Source: Desulfobacteraceae bacterium Eth-SRB2 (GTDB lineage Bacteria > Desulfobacterota > Desulfobacteria > Desulfobacterales > UBA11574). From it: a stretch of DNA of 64,000 bases. The notes beneath the pieces were generated by a model. The model worked only from the letters and a program-made list of their open reading frames with translations. It searched no databases and was not told the DNA's origin. Both the position numbers and the translations under genes were made by a program. The stretch covers positions 1 to 64,000 of the forward strand of contig RPGQ01000018.1 in assembly GCA_004193595.1 (NCBI GenBank). The letters are read 5' to 3'. Positions within the stretch are counted from its first letter, which is position 1; every line of letters begins with the position of its first letter. Shown piece by piece: positions 20,262-26,917 of this stretch.

Positions 20262-20600
20262 GAGGTTCAGGGTTCAGAGGTTCAGAGGTAGTTATTTTTA
20301 ACGATGAACATCGAACATATTAAAAGATGAACATCGAACATCGAACGTCCAACATCGCCCCAGTGAAATAGAAAAAAAGTTTCACGGGGTAAAAACGTCG
20401 AATGGAAAAAGATGAAGATACAAAGGTAACCCTGAACAGTAAAAGGTGAAACGTGAAAGGTAAAAGGTAAATGCAAAACATTTAGCGAAAGGTGACAAGG
20501 TGAAAGGTCTCTGAAATAACCGTTTTTTATCTTTTTACCTTTAACTTTTTACTTTTTACATTTTACGTTTCACTCCTAATAATCTGTGTTCATCCGTGTC
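20262..20600. repeat. Compound word-repeat island
   Basis: Contains GGTTCAGAGG words (20263-20290), GATGAACATCGAACATCG words (20302-20355), the hairpin module CCCAGTGAAATAG...GTTTCACGGGG (20357-20392) that also occurs in elements at 34.5 and 54.9 kb, and opposing GTGAAAGGTAAAAGG (20430-20505) and CTTTTTACCTTTAAC (20533-20576) arms. No gene. Four word families lie side by side, nested like insertions into one another. Confidence 0.75.
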
Positions 20601-20625
20601 CCATAAGGAAAAAGGTAGGCTAATT

Positions 20626-20976
20626 ATGAACCATGAAACTGAAATCAATCTCGAAAAGCAAGACGATATTACAATTTTTGACGTACAAGGGGATGTGACT
20701 GCCTTTTCCGAGCCTTTTTTCACCAAAGCCTACGAGACTGCAAATGATCAGGCAGCGTGCAAGATTTTGTTGAAATTTACTGAAGATGCTTACATCAACA
20801 GCGGCGGCATTGCCATACTCATTCAACTTCTGGCCCAAACAAAAAGGAATAACCAGCAGATCTGCATCACGGGGCTTTCCAATCATTTCAAAAAAATATT
20901 CAACATGGTGGGCATCACAAAATTTGCTCAAATCTACAACACGGTGGAAGACGCGGTAAATGATATGGCTATGTGA
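20626..20976 (+). CDS. STAS-domain anti-anti-sigma factor
   Basis: 117 residues. EINLEKQDDITIFDVQGDVTAF opens the STAS fold and AYINSGGIAILIQLLAQ contains the serine (S-G-G) that would be phosphorylated by an RsbW-type kinase; the usual motif is D-S-x-G, here N-S-G-G. FNMVGITKFAQIYNTVEDAV is the usual C-terminus. It likely binds the RsbW-like kinase encoded upstream in its unphosphorylated form. The ATG at 20626 follows AAAGGTAGG. Word repeats lie on both sides. Confidence 0.88.
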   Translation: MNHETEINLEKQDDITIFDVQGDVTAFSEPFFTKAYETANDQAACKILLKFTEDAYINSGGIAILIQLLAQTKRNNQQICITGLSNHFKKIFNMVGITKFAQIYNTVEDAVNDMAM

Positions 20977-20984
20977 CCTTAAAA

Positions 20985-21130
20985 GATGAACATCGAACAT
21001 CGAACGTCCAACATCGAACGTCGAATGGAAAAAGATAAAGGGACAAAAAATTCTTAACTGTGAACCTCTGGAACTTTGAACCCAAATGTTTACTGAAAAA
21101 GATGTTCATCTTTTAATATGTTCGACCTCT
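20985..21130. repeat. GAACATCGAACGTCCAACATCG word repeat with closing arm
   Basis: GATGAACATCGAACATCGAA words (20986-21028) and the inverse AAGATGTTCATCTTTTAATATGTTCG (21099-21124), with GAACC words between. It fills the gap between the STAS gene and the first MntA-like gene. Confidence 0.7.
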
Positions 21131-21185
21131 GACCAAAATCTTTCTGATCATTGCATTTTTTTTGAAACTGTGATATCAATATTCT

Positions 21186-21479
21186 ATGAAAAACATAGAT
21201 ACAATAAAAAAATTATCGCAACTTTCTATCCCGATACTTAAACAAAACGGTGTCATATCTGCTGCGCTTTTTGGTTCTTTTGTGCGATCTGATGGTTCAA
21301 TAGAAAGCGATGTTGATTTTTTATTAGAATACCAAGATGGCGTAAGTTTGTTCGATGTTGCCGAATTGAAGAGAGAACTCGAGGAAAAGTTGGATAGAAA
21401 GGTGGACCTTGTTTCACTGAAGTACTTGAATAAACGTATTCGGGAACAGGTAATCCGAGAACAGATTCGTATATTATGA
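21186..21479 (+). CDS. MntA-type minimal nucleotidyltransferase (antitoxin), pair 1
   Basis: 97 residues. ALFGSFVRSDGSIESDVDFLLEY has the G-S-F-x-R and D-x-D metal site of the minimal nucleotidyltransferases. In MntA/HepT systems this enzyme AMPylates the HEPN toxin and neutralises it. It overlaps the next gene by four bases (ATGA), the usual arrangement for the pair. There is no clear ribosome site at the ATG (AATATTCT upstream). Confidence 0.87.
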   Translation: MKNIDTIKKLSQLSIPILKQNGVISAALFGSFVRSDGSIESDVDFLLEYQDGVSLFDVAELKRELEEKLDRKVDLVSLKYLNKRIREQVIREQIRIL

Positions 21480-21802
21480 AAAAAGACCCATATGTCTTTA
21501 TCGATCATATTCGAGAGTCAATCGCAGCGATTGAAACCTACACTTTTGGTGTTAACAAAGCAACATTTTTAAATACTCCTCAAATACAAGATGCCGTTTT
21601 CCGCCGCCTTGAAATCATCGGCGAGGCTGCTAACAAATTGGAATCCGAATTCAAAGAACAATTTCCTAACATCCCTTGGTATAAGATTGTCGCTATGAGG
21701 AATATTCTCATTCATGAGTATTTCGCTGTCGACCTTGATCAAGTCTGGAATACTGTTCAAAAAGACCTCATAGATCTCAAAAACCAACTGGATAAAATAT
21801 AA
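21476..21802 (+). CDS. HepT-like HEPN ribonuclease toxin, pair 1
   Basis: 108 residues, DUF86/HepT family. The helical core (RRLEIIGEAANKLESEF) is followed by MRNILIHEYFAVD, which contains the R-x4-H active site and the Tyr that MntA AMPylates (R-x4-H-x-Y). It starts within the end of the nucleotidyltransferase gene (ATGA overlap). Intact, in contrast to the second pair 500 bases on. Confidence 0.87.
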   Translation: MKKDPYVFIDHIRESIAAIETYTFGVNKATFLNTPQIQDAVFRRLEIIGEAANKLESEFKEQFPNIPWYKIVAMRNILIHEYFAVDLDQVWNTVQKDLIDLKNQLDKI

Positions 21803-21827
21803 TTGAATCGAAAGCATAGCACCATTT

Positions 21828-21920
21828 GCTCTTACCTGATAACCAATAACCTTTAACTTTTCACCTTTCACTTTTAACTTTTCACCTTTTATCTTTAACC
21901 GTTAACCAATAACTGCCTTC
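21828..21920. repeat. TTTTCACCTTTCACTTTTAAC word repeat
   Basis: Degenerate tandem of AACTTTTCACCTTT / AACCAATAAC words after the first HepT gene. It is the same word family as 20533-20576, in the same orientation. Confidence 0.7.
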
Positions 21921-22007
21921 AGGCATTGAATGATTTATTGACGCTTTCAAGAAAATATGGAAAAAAGGAATTTGGGCGTTGGACATAGAACAGATTGAGG
22001 CATAAAA

Positions 22008-22301
22008 ATGAAAACAATTAAAGACATAGAAACAATAATACAAAAGCATAAAAAAGAACTGGAAGAAAAATACGGGCTAAAGGAGATTGGAATATTTGGA
22101 TCATATGTTAGAGGTGAGCAGTTACAAGATAGCGATATAGATATACTTTTTAAAATAGAAAGGCCTATGGGATTTATCAAATTTATTAGACTTGAAAACC
22201 ATCTTTCACAGATACTTGGCACAAAGGTCGACTTAGTAACTAAAAAAGCACTAAAACCATACATAGGCAGAAGAATTCTTCAAGAGGTCCAATATGTCTA
22301 A
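22008..22301 (+). CDS. MntA-type nucleotidyltransferase, pair 2
   Basis: 97 residues with GIFGSYVRGEQLQDSDIDIL carrying the G-S-Y-x-R and D-I-D residues, then a ruler-helix region LENHLSQILGTKVDLVTKKAL. Intact. It overlaps the damaged HepT partner by eight bases. Only about a third of the residues match pair 1, so this is not a recent duplication. Confidence 0.87.
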   Translation: MKTIKDIETIIQKHKKELEEKYGLKEIGIFGSYVRGEQLQDSDIDILFKIERPMGFIKFIRLENHLSQILGTKVDLVTKKALKPYIGRRILQEVQYV

Positions 22302-22836
22302 ATGGAAAGAAGACAGAGATCTTAGAGATCACTTGAATAGGGTGCATTACCAGTTTGTTAATTGCTATCCAAGACTTTTTGGTGTCAGGTTTCAGGTATC
22401 AGCTAATTCGTTTCTTACCCCTGACACCCGACACCTGAAACCTCATTGCAAGGCTTTCGCTCAAGAAATGAATAAGTTAATGTGTGAAAAACATTTTAAC
22501 AAATCGGTAATGCTCCCCTTGAATAACATCATAGAGTCTATTGAGGATATTTGGTCTTTTACAGAAGGTATGTCTATTGAAGATTTAGAGAGCGATAAGA
22601 AAACTCTTTATGCAGTCATTAGGTGCTTAGAAATAACAGGGGAAGCTGTAAAGAAAATACCATAAAACGTCAGAGAAAAATATCCTGAAATTCCTTGGAA
22701 AGAAATAGGAGGAATGAGAGATAAATTAATTCATGAATATTTTGGTGTAGATATTGAAACAATATGGGATACAATACACGGCGATTTGACACCACTTAAA
22801 GAATTAATAACACGAATAATCACTGATTTATACTGA
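22294..22836 (+). pseudogene. HepT-like toxin, pair 2, with in-frame MITE and ochre stop
   Basis: Reads MSKWKEDRDLRDHLN, then a 62-codon insertion, then NNIIESIEDIWSFTEGMSIEDL, RCLEITGEAVKKIP, a TAA at 22663-22665, and NVREKYPEIPWKEIGGMRDKLIHEYFGVD in the same frame to TGA 22834-22836. The R-x4-H-x-Y site lies after the stop, so the 123-residue product would lack RNase activity. The expected codon at the stop is Glu or Gln (PENVREKYP in the family). The insertion is a transposon-like element of 178 bp plus 8-bp target duplication that keeps the frame. Confidence 0.88.
22340..22517 (+). mobile_element. 178-bp MITE inserted in frame within hepT
   Basis: Terminal inverted repeats GGGTGCATTACCAGTTTGTT / complement of GGGAGCATTACCGATTTGTT (about 22 bp, 3 mismatches). 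Flanking direct repeats CTTGAATA at 22332-22339 and 22518-22525. Element plus duplication is 186 bases, 62 codons without a stop. Inside is a GGTGTCAGGTTTCAGG / CCTGACACCCGACACCTG word hairpin. It is unrelated in sequence to the CTATGATAGC MITEs. Confidence 0.9.
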
Positions 22837-23192
22837 GAAAACAATAAAAACATTTAAATTTTTTATATTTTCGAATACTTACCATGCCCTGTGCCCTATG
22901 CTTGCCCCGCTTTGTATGTTCAAAGTTAGAAAGAATAAAAAATAGTCATTCAAGGTTTGACATTGGATTTTTAGAAACAAGTGAAATTAAATTGAGGAGC
23001 AAAGCGACATCATTATTCGATATTCAACGTTGGACGTTCGACCTGCCCGCTTGTGCCTCGCTGTGGCAGGCGGGTGTTCGATGTTCACCGTTCGGGTTCC
23101 AAGGTTCAAAAGTTCCCGGTTCAAGGTTAAAGGAGGTTTGCACAATAGATTTAAGCCCGAACCCAGAACCCTTGAACCTCTGAACCCCTACA
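22837..23192. repeat. Word-repeat region before cNMP gene
   Basis: No gene. Contains ATTCGATATTCAACG words (23013-23040), the hairpin CTGCCCGCTTGTGCC...GGCAGGCGGG (23042-23074, seen again at 55009-55041), GGTTCAAAAGTTCCCGG words (23093-23135) and GAACCCAGAACCC words (23158-23190). The last ends about 11 bases before the cNMP gene start, and AGGAGG lies between. Confidence 0.75.
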
Positions 23193-23203
23193 GGAGGCTC
23201 TCC

Positions 23204-23686
23204 ATGCAATTATTGTCTTTATGCTACCTTTTTAAAGGACTTTCCGAGTCACAATTTCATGGCCTGTCAGAAATCACAAAACAGGTGCGGGCTCAAAAAG
23301 GACAGTTTCTCATACACGAAGGGCAAAAGGCTGAAGAACTGTTTGTGCTCAAAAAAGGGGCGGTTGAATTGCTGACAAGGGTTAATGGCGATTTGGTGAA
23401 TGTCGATTTTGAACTTCCCATCGCCATTCTGCGAAATCCCGGAGATTGCATCGGAACATCGTCTCTGGTTGAACCCTATATATACAGTCTCTCGGCACGA
23501 TGCTTTGAAGACAGCGAGTTGCTGATCATTAAACAGCCGGACCTCATAAATCTCATGCTGACAGACCACGAGCTGGGCTGTTGCATGATGAAAAATCTGG
23601 CACAGCACCTGCTCAATCGACTCAAAGAAACCCGGCAGGAATTGAAAATCCATTTCAAAACCATTTTCAGATCAACCCAATCCTGA
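23204..23686 (+). CDS. Cyclic-nucleotide-binding protein
   Basis: 160 residues, a single Crp-like cNMP-binding barrel: LFKGLSESQFHGLSEI entry helices, LIHEGQKAEELFVLKKGAVEL barrel, and a divergent phosphate-binding cassette (GDCIGTSSLVEPYIYSLSARC) in place of the usual GEx-A...R-x-A. There is no DNA-binding helix-turn-helix. The ATG at 23204 is chosen for CAGGAGG eight bases upstream; in-frame codons before it are word repeat. It lies 17 bases before a class III cyclase gene, so a local cAMP/cGMP sensor is likely, but the weak cassette leaves binding uncertain. Confidence 0.8.
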   Translation: MQLLSLCYLFKGLSESQFHGLSEITKQVRAQKGQFLIHEGQKAEELFVLKKGAVELLTRVNGDLVNVDFELPIAILRNPGDCIGTSSLVEPYIYSLSARCFEDSELLIIKQPDLINLMLTDHELGCCMMKNLAQHLLNRLKETRQELKIHFKTIFRSTQS

Positions 23687-23703
23687 AAAACTGAGAGTAA
23701 ATT

Positions 23704-24990
23704 ATGGACCTTCAGGGGCAGATAGAACAACTCAGAACTTCCCTCCTTCAAGCGGAACGCATCGAAACCGAACTGGACCGGCGGGTCTATTATATGAAGA
23801 CCCTCTATGATGTCAGCAAAGACATATTCGGCAGTGTCGAGTATGAGTCTATTCTGAAGAATTTCCTGTTGATGACCATGGGCAATTTTGGCGTGGCCGA
23901 AGGGTTTATCCTCACGGTGGATGATCCTTCCGGAGAAATAAACGGATTTGTATCCGTAGGATTTCAGGGCGACGATGTCTCATTATTGCGAACCGGCGGC
24001 AGTGAAATCCTGCTTACTGATGATCTCCTAAAGTCCATGCAAAGTGAAGCGGATCTTAAAACCTGCGGTCTTCTTCCTTCGGCAATGATCTGTGCGTTTC
24101 CTTTTGTCGTGGATACTGACTGCACCGGGATTATGGGCCTGGGGGCCAAACTTGTGGGCGAGCCGTACAACAGGGATGATGAAGAGCTGCTCGATACCCT
24201 TGTCAACAACCTGGTGGTGGCCCTGAAAAACGCCAGATCTTTTGAGGAAATCAAAAGCCTCAACCTGAACCTTCAGGAGAAAAACGTTCAGCTCGAAACC
24301 GCTCTCACCGAGCTGAAGGCCTCCATGAGAAAAGTTGAAATTCTTGAAAGTGTAAAAGAAAACCTGAGCAAATTCGTACCGGTCACGGTTTGCAGAATGA
24401 TCGAAAAATCTCCCACAAACGCCATTCCGGAAAGCAAAAAACAGGATCTCTCAGTCCTCTTTGTCGATATTGAAGGATACACCAAGCTATGTGAGAAGTT
24501 AGGGAGCAGCCAAACCAACGAGGTCATCGAAAAGCATTTTTCTGCTTTCATGGATGCCATTTATACCCACAACGGCGATGTGAACGAGACCGCCGGGGAC
24601 GGCCTGATGGTGCTTTTCCTTAATGAAGATGAAAAGACCAGCGCACTGGAAGCCGTGCGTGCGGCCCTTTCCATCCGGGAAAAGACGGTTCGGATCTTCG
24701 AAGAGTGCTCCACACTTTATCGTCCGTTAAATATAAACATGGGGATAAACTCGGGCCAGGCCCTGGTCGGAGCCGCTAAGTTTGAAACCTATTCGGGGTC
24801 GCGCTGGACCTACACGGCCAGGGGCAGGCTCACCAACGTAGCGGCCAGAATCGGCGCCCAGGCAACCGGAGGAAGTATATATCTTTCTAAATCCACGGCA
24901 GATAGAATTAAGAATCATTTTTCACCGGTCCCTATGGGTAAATTTAAGCTGAAGAATGTTTCGGAGGAGGTGGAAATTTTTGAACTCTGA
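23704..24990 (+). CDS. GAF-domain class III adenylate/guanylate cyclase
   Basis: 428 residues, soluble: short N-terminal coiled coil (~1-30), GAF domain (~35-185), linker coiled coil (NLQEKNVQLETALTELKAS), then cyclase domain (~255-428). LSVLFVDIEGYTKLCE gives the first metal Asp, ETAGDGLMVLF the second, and NMGINSGQALVGA and TYTARGRLTNVAARIG the base/transition-state region (N-x3-R usual). It would make cAMP (or cGMP) in response to a ligand of the GAF domain. Likely co-transcribed with the cNMP-binding protein just upstream. ATG chosen; ribosome site is weak (GAGAGTAAATT). Confidence 0.9.
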   Translation: MDLQGQIEQLRTSLLQAERIETELDRRVYYMKTLYDVSKDIFGSVEYESILKNFLLMTMGNFGVAEGFILTVDDPSGEINGFVSVGFQGDDVSLLRTGGSEILLTDDLLKSMQSEADLKTCGLLPSAMICAFPFVVDTDCTGIMGLGAKLVGEPYNRDDEELLDTLVNNLVVALKNARSFEEIKSLNLNLQEKNVQLETALTELKASMRKVEILESVKENLSKFVPVTVCRMIEKSPTNAIPESKKQDLSVLFVDIEGYTKLCEKLGSSQTNEVIEKHFSAFMDAIYTHNGDVNETAGDGLMVLFLNEDEKTSALEAVRAALSIREKTVRIFEECSTLYRPLNINMGINSGQALVGAAKFETYSGSRWTYTARGRLTNVAARIGAQATGGSIYLSKSTADRIKNHFSPVPMGKFKLKNVSEEVEIFEL

Positions 24991-25105
24991 ACAGTGCGAG
25001 GTTCAAGGTTCAAAGGTTCAGGGTTCAGAGGTTAGGGCTTAAATCTGTTGTGTAAACTTCCATCAACCTTTGAACCCAGAACCGGGAACCTAGAACGGAT
25101 TTTTC
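24991..25105. repeat. GGTTCAA/GAACCC hairpin before four-helix gene
   Basis: Left arm GAGGTTCAAGGTTCAAAGG... (24998-25040), right arm CAACCTTTGAACCCAGAACC... (25062-25098). The whole gap between cyclase and four-helix-bundle gene is this element. Confidence 0.78.
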
Positions 25106-25504
25106 ATGAGAATAGATCGATTTGAGGATATTGAAGCATGGCAGTTGGCCCGAGAGTTAACCCGCAAGGTCTATGGCCTGACTAAAAAGACCAAGTTTTC
25201 ACGAGACTTCGGGCTAAAGGGGCAAATTCAGGATGCAGCAGGCTCATCCATGCACAATATTGCGGAAGGATTCGATTCGGGAACAAACCCGGAGTTTGTT
25301 CGTTTTCTTCGGTATGCAAAGCGGTCTTGCACCGAAGTCCAGAGTGAGCTTTATGTTGCCTTGGATCAAAAATACATTACGAATGCGGAGTTTCAGGACG
25401 TGTATGATCATGCCGGACGCACCCGCGCTGCCATTCGTGGTTTCATCAAGTATTTGGTGCCCTATAAACAAGGTCAAAAAAAGAAAGGTAACGGTGAACC
25501 TTGA
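25106..25504 (+). CDS. Four-helix-bundle protein (S23/Avd-like)
   Basis: 132 residues. RFEDIEAWQLARELTRKVYGL, GLKGQIQDAAGSSMHNIAEGF and FVRFLRYAKRSCTEVQSELYVALD are hallmarks of the S23 ribosomal-protein/four-helix-bundle family (TIGR02436 type). Family members form pentamer-like helical barrels that bind nucleic acid; some lie in 23S rRNA intervening sequences and one branch (Avd) serves diversity-generating retroelements. No rRNA or reverse transcriptase is near. The gene begins eight bases after one word-repeat hairpin, and its stop lies inside another GAACCTTGAACCC tract (25495-25522). A second, broken family member at 32416-32877 is also flanked by word repeats. Confidence 0.85.
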   Translation: MRIDRFEDIEAWQLARELTRKVYGLTKKTKFSRDFGLKGQIQDAAGSSMHNIAEGFDSGTNPEFVRFLRYAKRSCTEVQSELYVALDQKYITNAEFQDVYDHAGRTRAAIRGFIKYLVPYKQGQKKKGNGEP

Positions 25505-25522
25505 ACCCAGAACCTTGAAGCA
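25495..25522. repeat. GAACCTTGAACCCAGAACCTT tract at gene end
   Basis: Overlaps the last codons and stop of the four-helix-bundle gene and ends just before the AAGGAGA site of the next gene. Confidence 0.7.
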
Positions 25523-25535
25523 AGGAGATAGTCCC

Positions 25536-25823
25536 ATGCAAGAAGATATGAATTTAAGTCTGGTTAAGATGATTTCAACCAACGGCACAGAAGAGCAGTG
25601 CTCTAACATAAACAACTGGCTTAACCAACAGTATCCGTTAGATGGAATTGGATTTTTTCTCAAGGATACCGAATCCACCCAGGCCCATTTTTTCACGGAA
25701 ACGGTTTCAAAGGATGTTGTTCACAACCTGGAGGATATGCTTCTTAAAATCAACCAAACAGAAGGACCCAAAAAAGATGTTCTGTTTTTTGCTATGATAG
25801 CAAATAACGGTTGGATTTCATAA
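25536..25823 (+). CDS. Small protein of unknown function, 3' end altered by a MITE
   Basis: 95 residues, no family recognised. Mixed alpha/beta: LVKMISTNGTEEQCSNINNW, PLDGIGFFLKDTESTQAHFF, VHNLEDMLLKINQTEG, KKDVLFFAM. AAGGAGA lies upstream. The MITE at 25793-26002 entered between codons near the end. Without it the frame would read ...DVLFFAM-stop (using ATGTAA at 26012-26017); with it, the last eight residues (IANNGWIS) come from the MITE end. If 26011 is also the end of the neighbouring IS, the native C-terminus may be further changed or lost. Confidence 0.55.
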   Translation: MQEDMNLSLVKMISTNGTEEQCSNINNWLNQQYPLDGIGFFLKDTESTQAHFFTETVSKDVVHNLEDMLLKINQTEGPKKDVLFFAMIANNGWIS

Positions 25824-26002
25824 GTTGCTGTAATGTCAAGTATTAATTAAGTATCATTTTATCAATATTGTCTGTAATGGCACAAAATCAGGCCTATTTA
25901 CAGCTGTTTTTCCTTAATTGACAGATAATACATGCTGGCAGCATTCAATAACCATTTGAAATTACAATATTAAAAAAATCCAACCGTTATTTGCTGTCAT
26001 AG
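25793..26002 (-). mobile_element. MITE copy 2 (210 bp) with 8-bp target duplication
   Basis: Direct repeats GTTTTTTG at 25785-25792 and 26003-26010; inverted ends CTATGATAGCAAATAACGG and complement of CTATGACAGCAAATAACGG. Nearly identical over its full length to copy 1 (16689-16899), in opposite orientation. It landed immediately beside the left end of the IS (26011). Confidence 0.92.
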
Positions 26003-26176
26003 GTTTTTTGCTATGTAAATAAATATCGGTTGGCCATAAGAAAGTCCATTAAAAACAATTTGATAAAGATTTCTCTCCCTCAAATGTCGCATTATATGTC
26101 TGCCATTCTCCTTAAATTTTAATAAAATCCATTAAATTGCCTAAGAAAACGGTGATTTTTCGCTTCCATAATTATT

Positions 26177-26212
26177 AAGTATATGATATAAGTCAGATTA
26201 AAACATATACTT
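26177..26212. promoter_or_regulatory. Inverted repeat AAGTATATG...CATATACTT, candidate operator
   Basis: Perfect 9-base arms at 26177-26185 and 26204-26212, 16 bases before the start of the winged-helix frame of the IS. A self-regulatory operator bound by the first product is a plausible reading. Confidence 0.45.
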
Positions 26213-26228
26213 GATATTTGGAGGCAAC

Positions 26229-26891
26229 ATGACCAAACTCAGCGAGGGAAGACTCAAAAACGTCTTCAACTTACTCGAAGACATAAAGGTATTCACCCTT
26301 GAGCGGTTGGTGTCATCTTTGAGTTGTTCCATTCCAACCGCTCGGTTGAAGCTTAAGCAGTGGGGGGCCCATACAAGCTATAATCAGAACGGGCGGTATT
26401 ATGCCATGTCTACGGTCCCTCGCTTTGACAATAACGGGTTGTGGCACTACGAGGATATTTATTTCTCCCGATACGGGAATCTGAAGAGTACGATCGTTCA
26501 GTTGGTGGACAGATCGCCTTCCGGTTTAATAGGCAAGGAGATTGGCGCTCTTGTGAGGCTTGATCCTCGATCATTTTTGCATCATTTCTGTAACGCGGGC
26601 GGCATCCAGAGGGAGAAGACAAAGGGCGTCTATGTGTATTTTTCGGACAATCCCGTTACATATAAACAGCAACGTAAGAGCCGCTCAAAAGTTGCGCATC
26701 CTGCAGGGGGAATTCTTTCTGAGGCAGATGCTGTGGTGATTCTTTCCGCACTGATCAAGCATCATGGGATCTGCTTAGAGGAAATCATGGCCTTACCCGA
26801 AATTCGGATGCACAAAATTTCCTCGGCTGCCATTCGTGATTTTCTGAAACGTAATGGCCTTGTAAAAAAAACTTCGACTACAAAGCCCTGA
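26229..26891 (+). CDS. IS frame A: winged-helix DNA-binding protein
   Basis: 221 residues from ATG 26229, with GGAGG five bases upstream. Two or three helix-turn-helix-like units are visible: LKNVFNLLEDIKVFTLERLV-SSLSCSIPTARLKLKQWG (~residues 8-50), GLIGKEIGALVRLDPRSFLHHF (~100-125) and a C-terminal SSAAIRDFLKRNGLVKK. It could bind the ends or repress the element. The end of the frame overlaps an A8 run (26864-26871); a -1 slip there would read on as NFDYKALKLLTSYVNRLISG into frame B, making an ~830-residue fusion. Confidence 0.72.
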   Translation: MTKLSEGRLKNVFNLLEDIKVFTLERLVSSLSCSIPTARLKLKQWGAHTSYNQNGRYYAMSTVPRFDNNGLWHYEDIYFSRYGNLKSTIVQLVDRSPSGLIGKEIGALVRLDPRSFLHHFCNAGGIQREKTKGVYVYFSDNPVTYKQQRKSRSKVAHPAGGILSEADAVVILSALIKHHGICLEEIMALPEIRMHKISSAAIRDFLKRNGLVKKTSTTKP

Positions 26892-26917
26892 AGCTGCTTA
26901 CGAGCTATGTAAACAGG

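Noticed and set aside
25106..25504. Diversity-generating retroelement because of the Avd-like fold
   Set aside because: No reverse transcriptase, template repeat or variable repeat in the window; the S23-like family is much broader.
560..25522. CRISPR-like arrays in the tandem word tracts
   Set aside because: The units are degenerate and contiguous, with no constant-length unique spacers and no cas genes.
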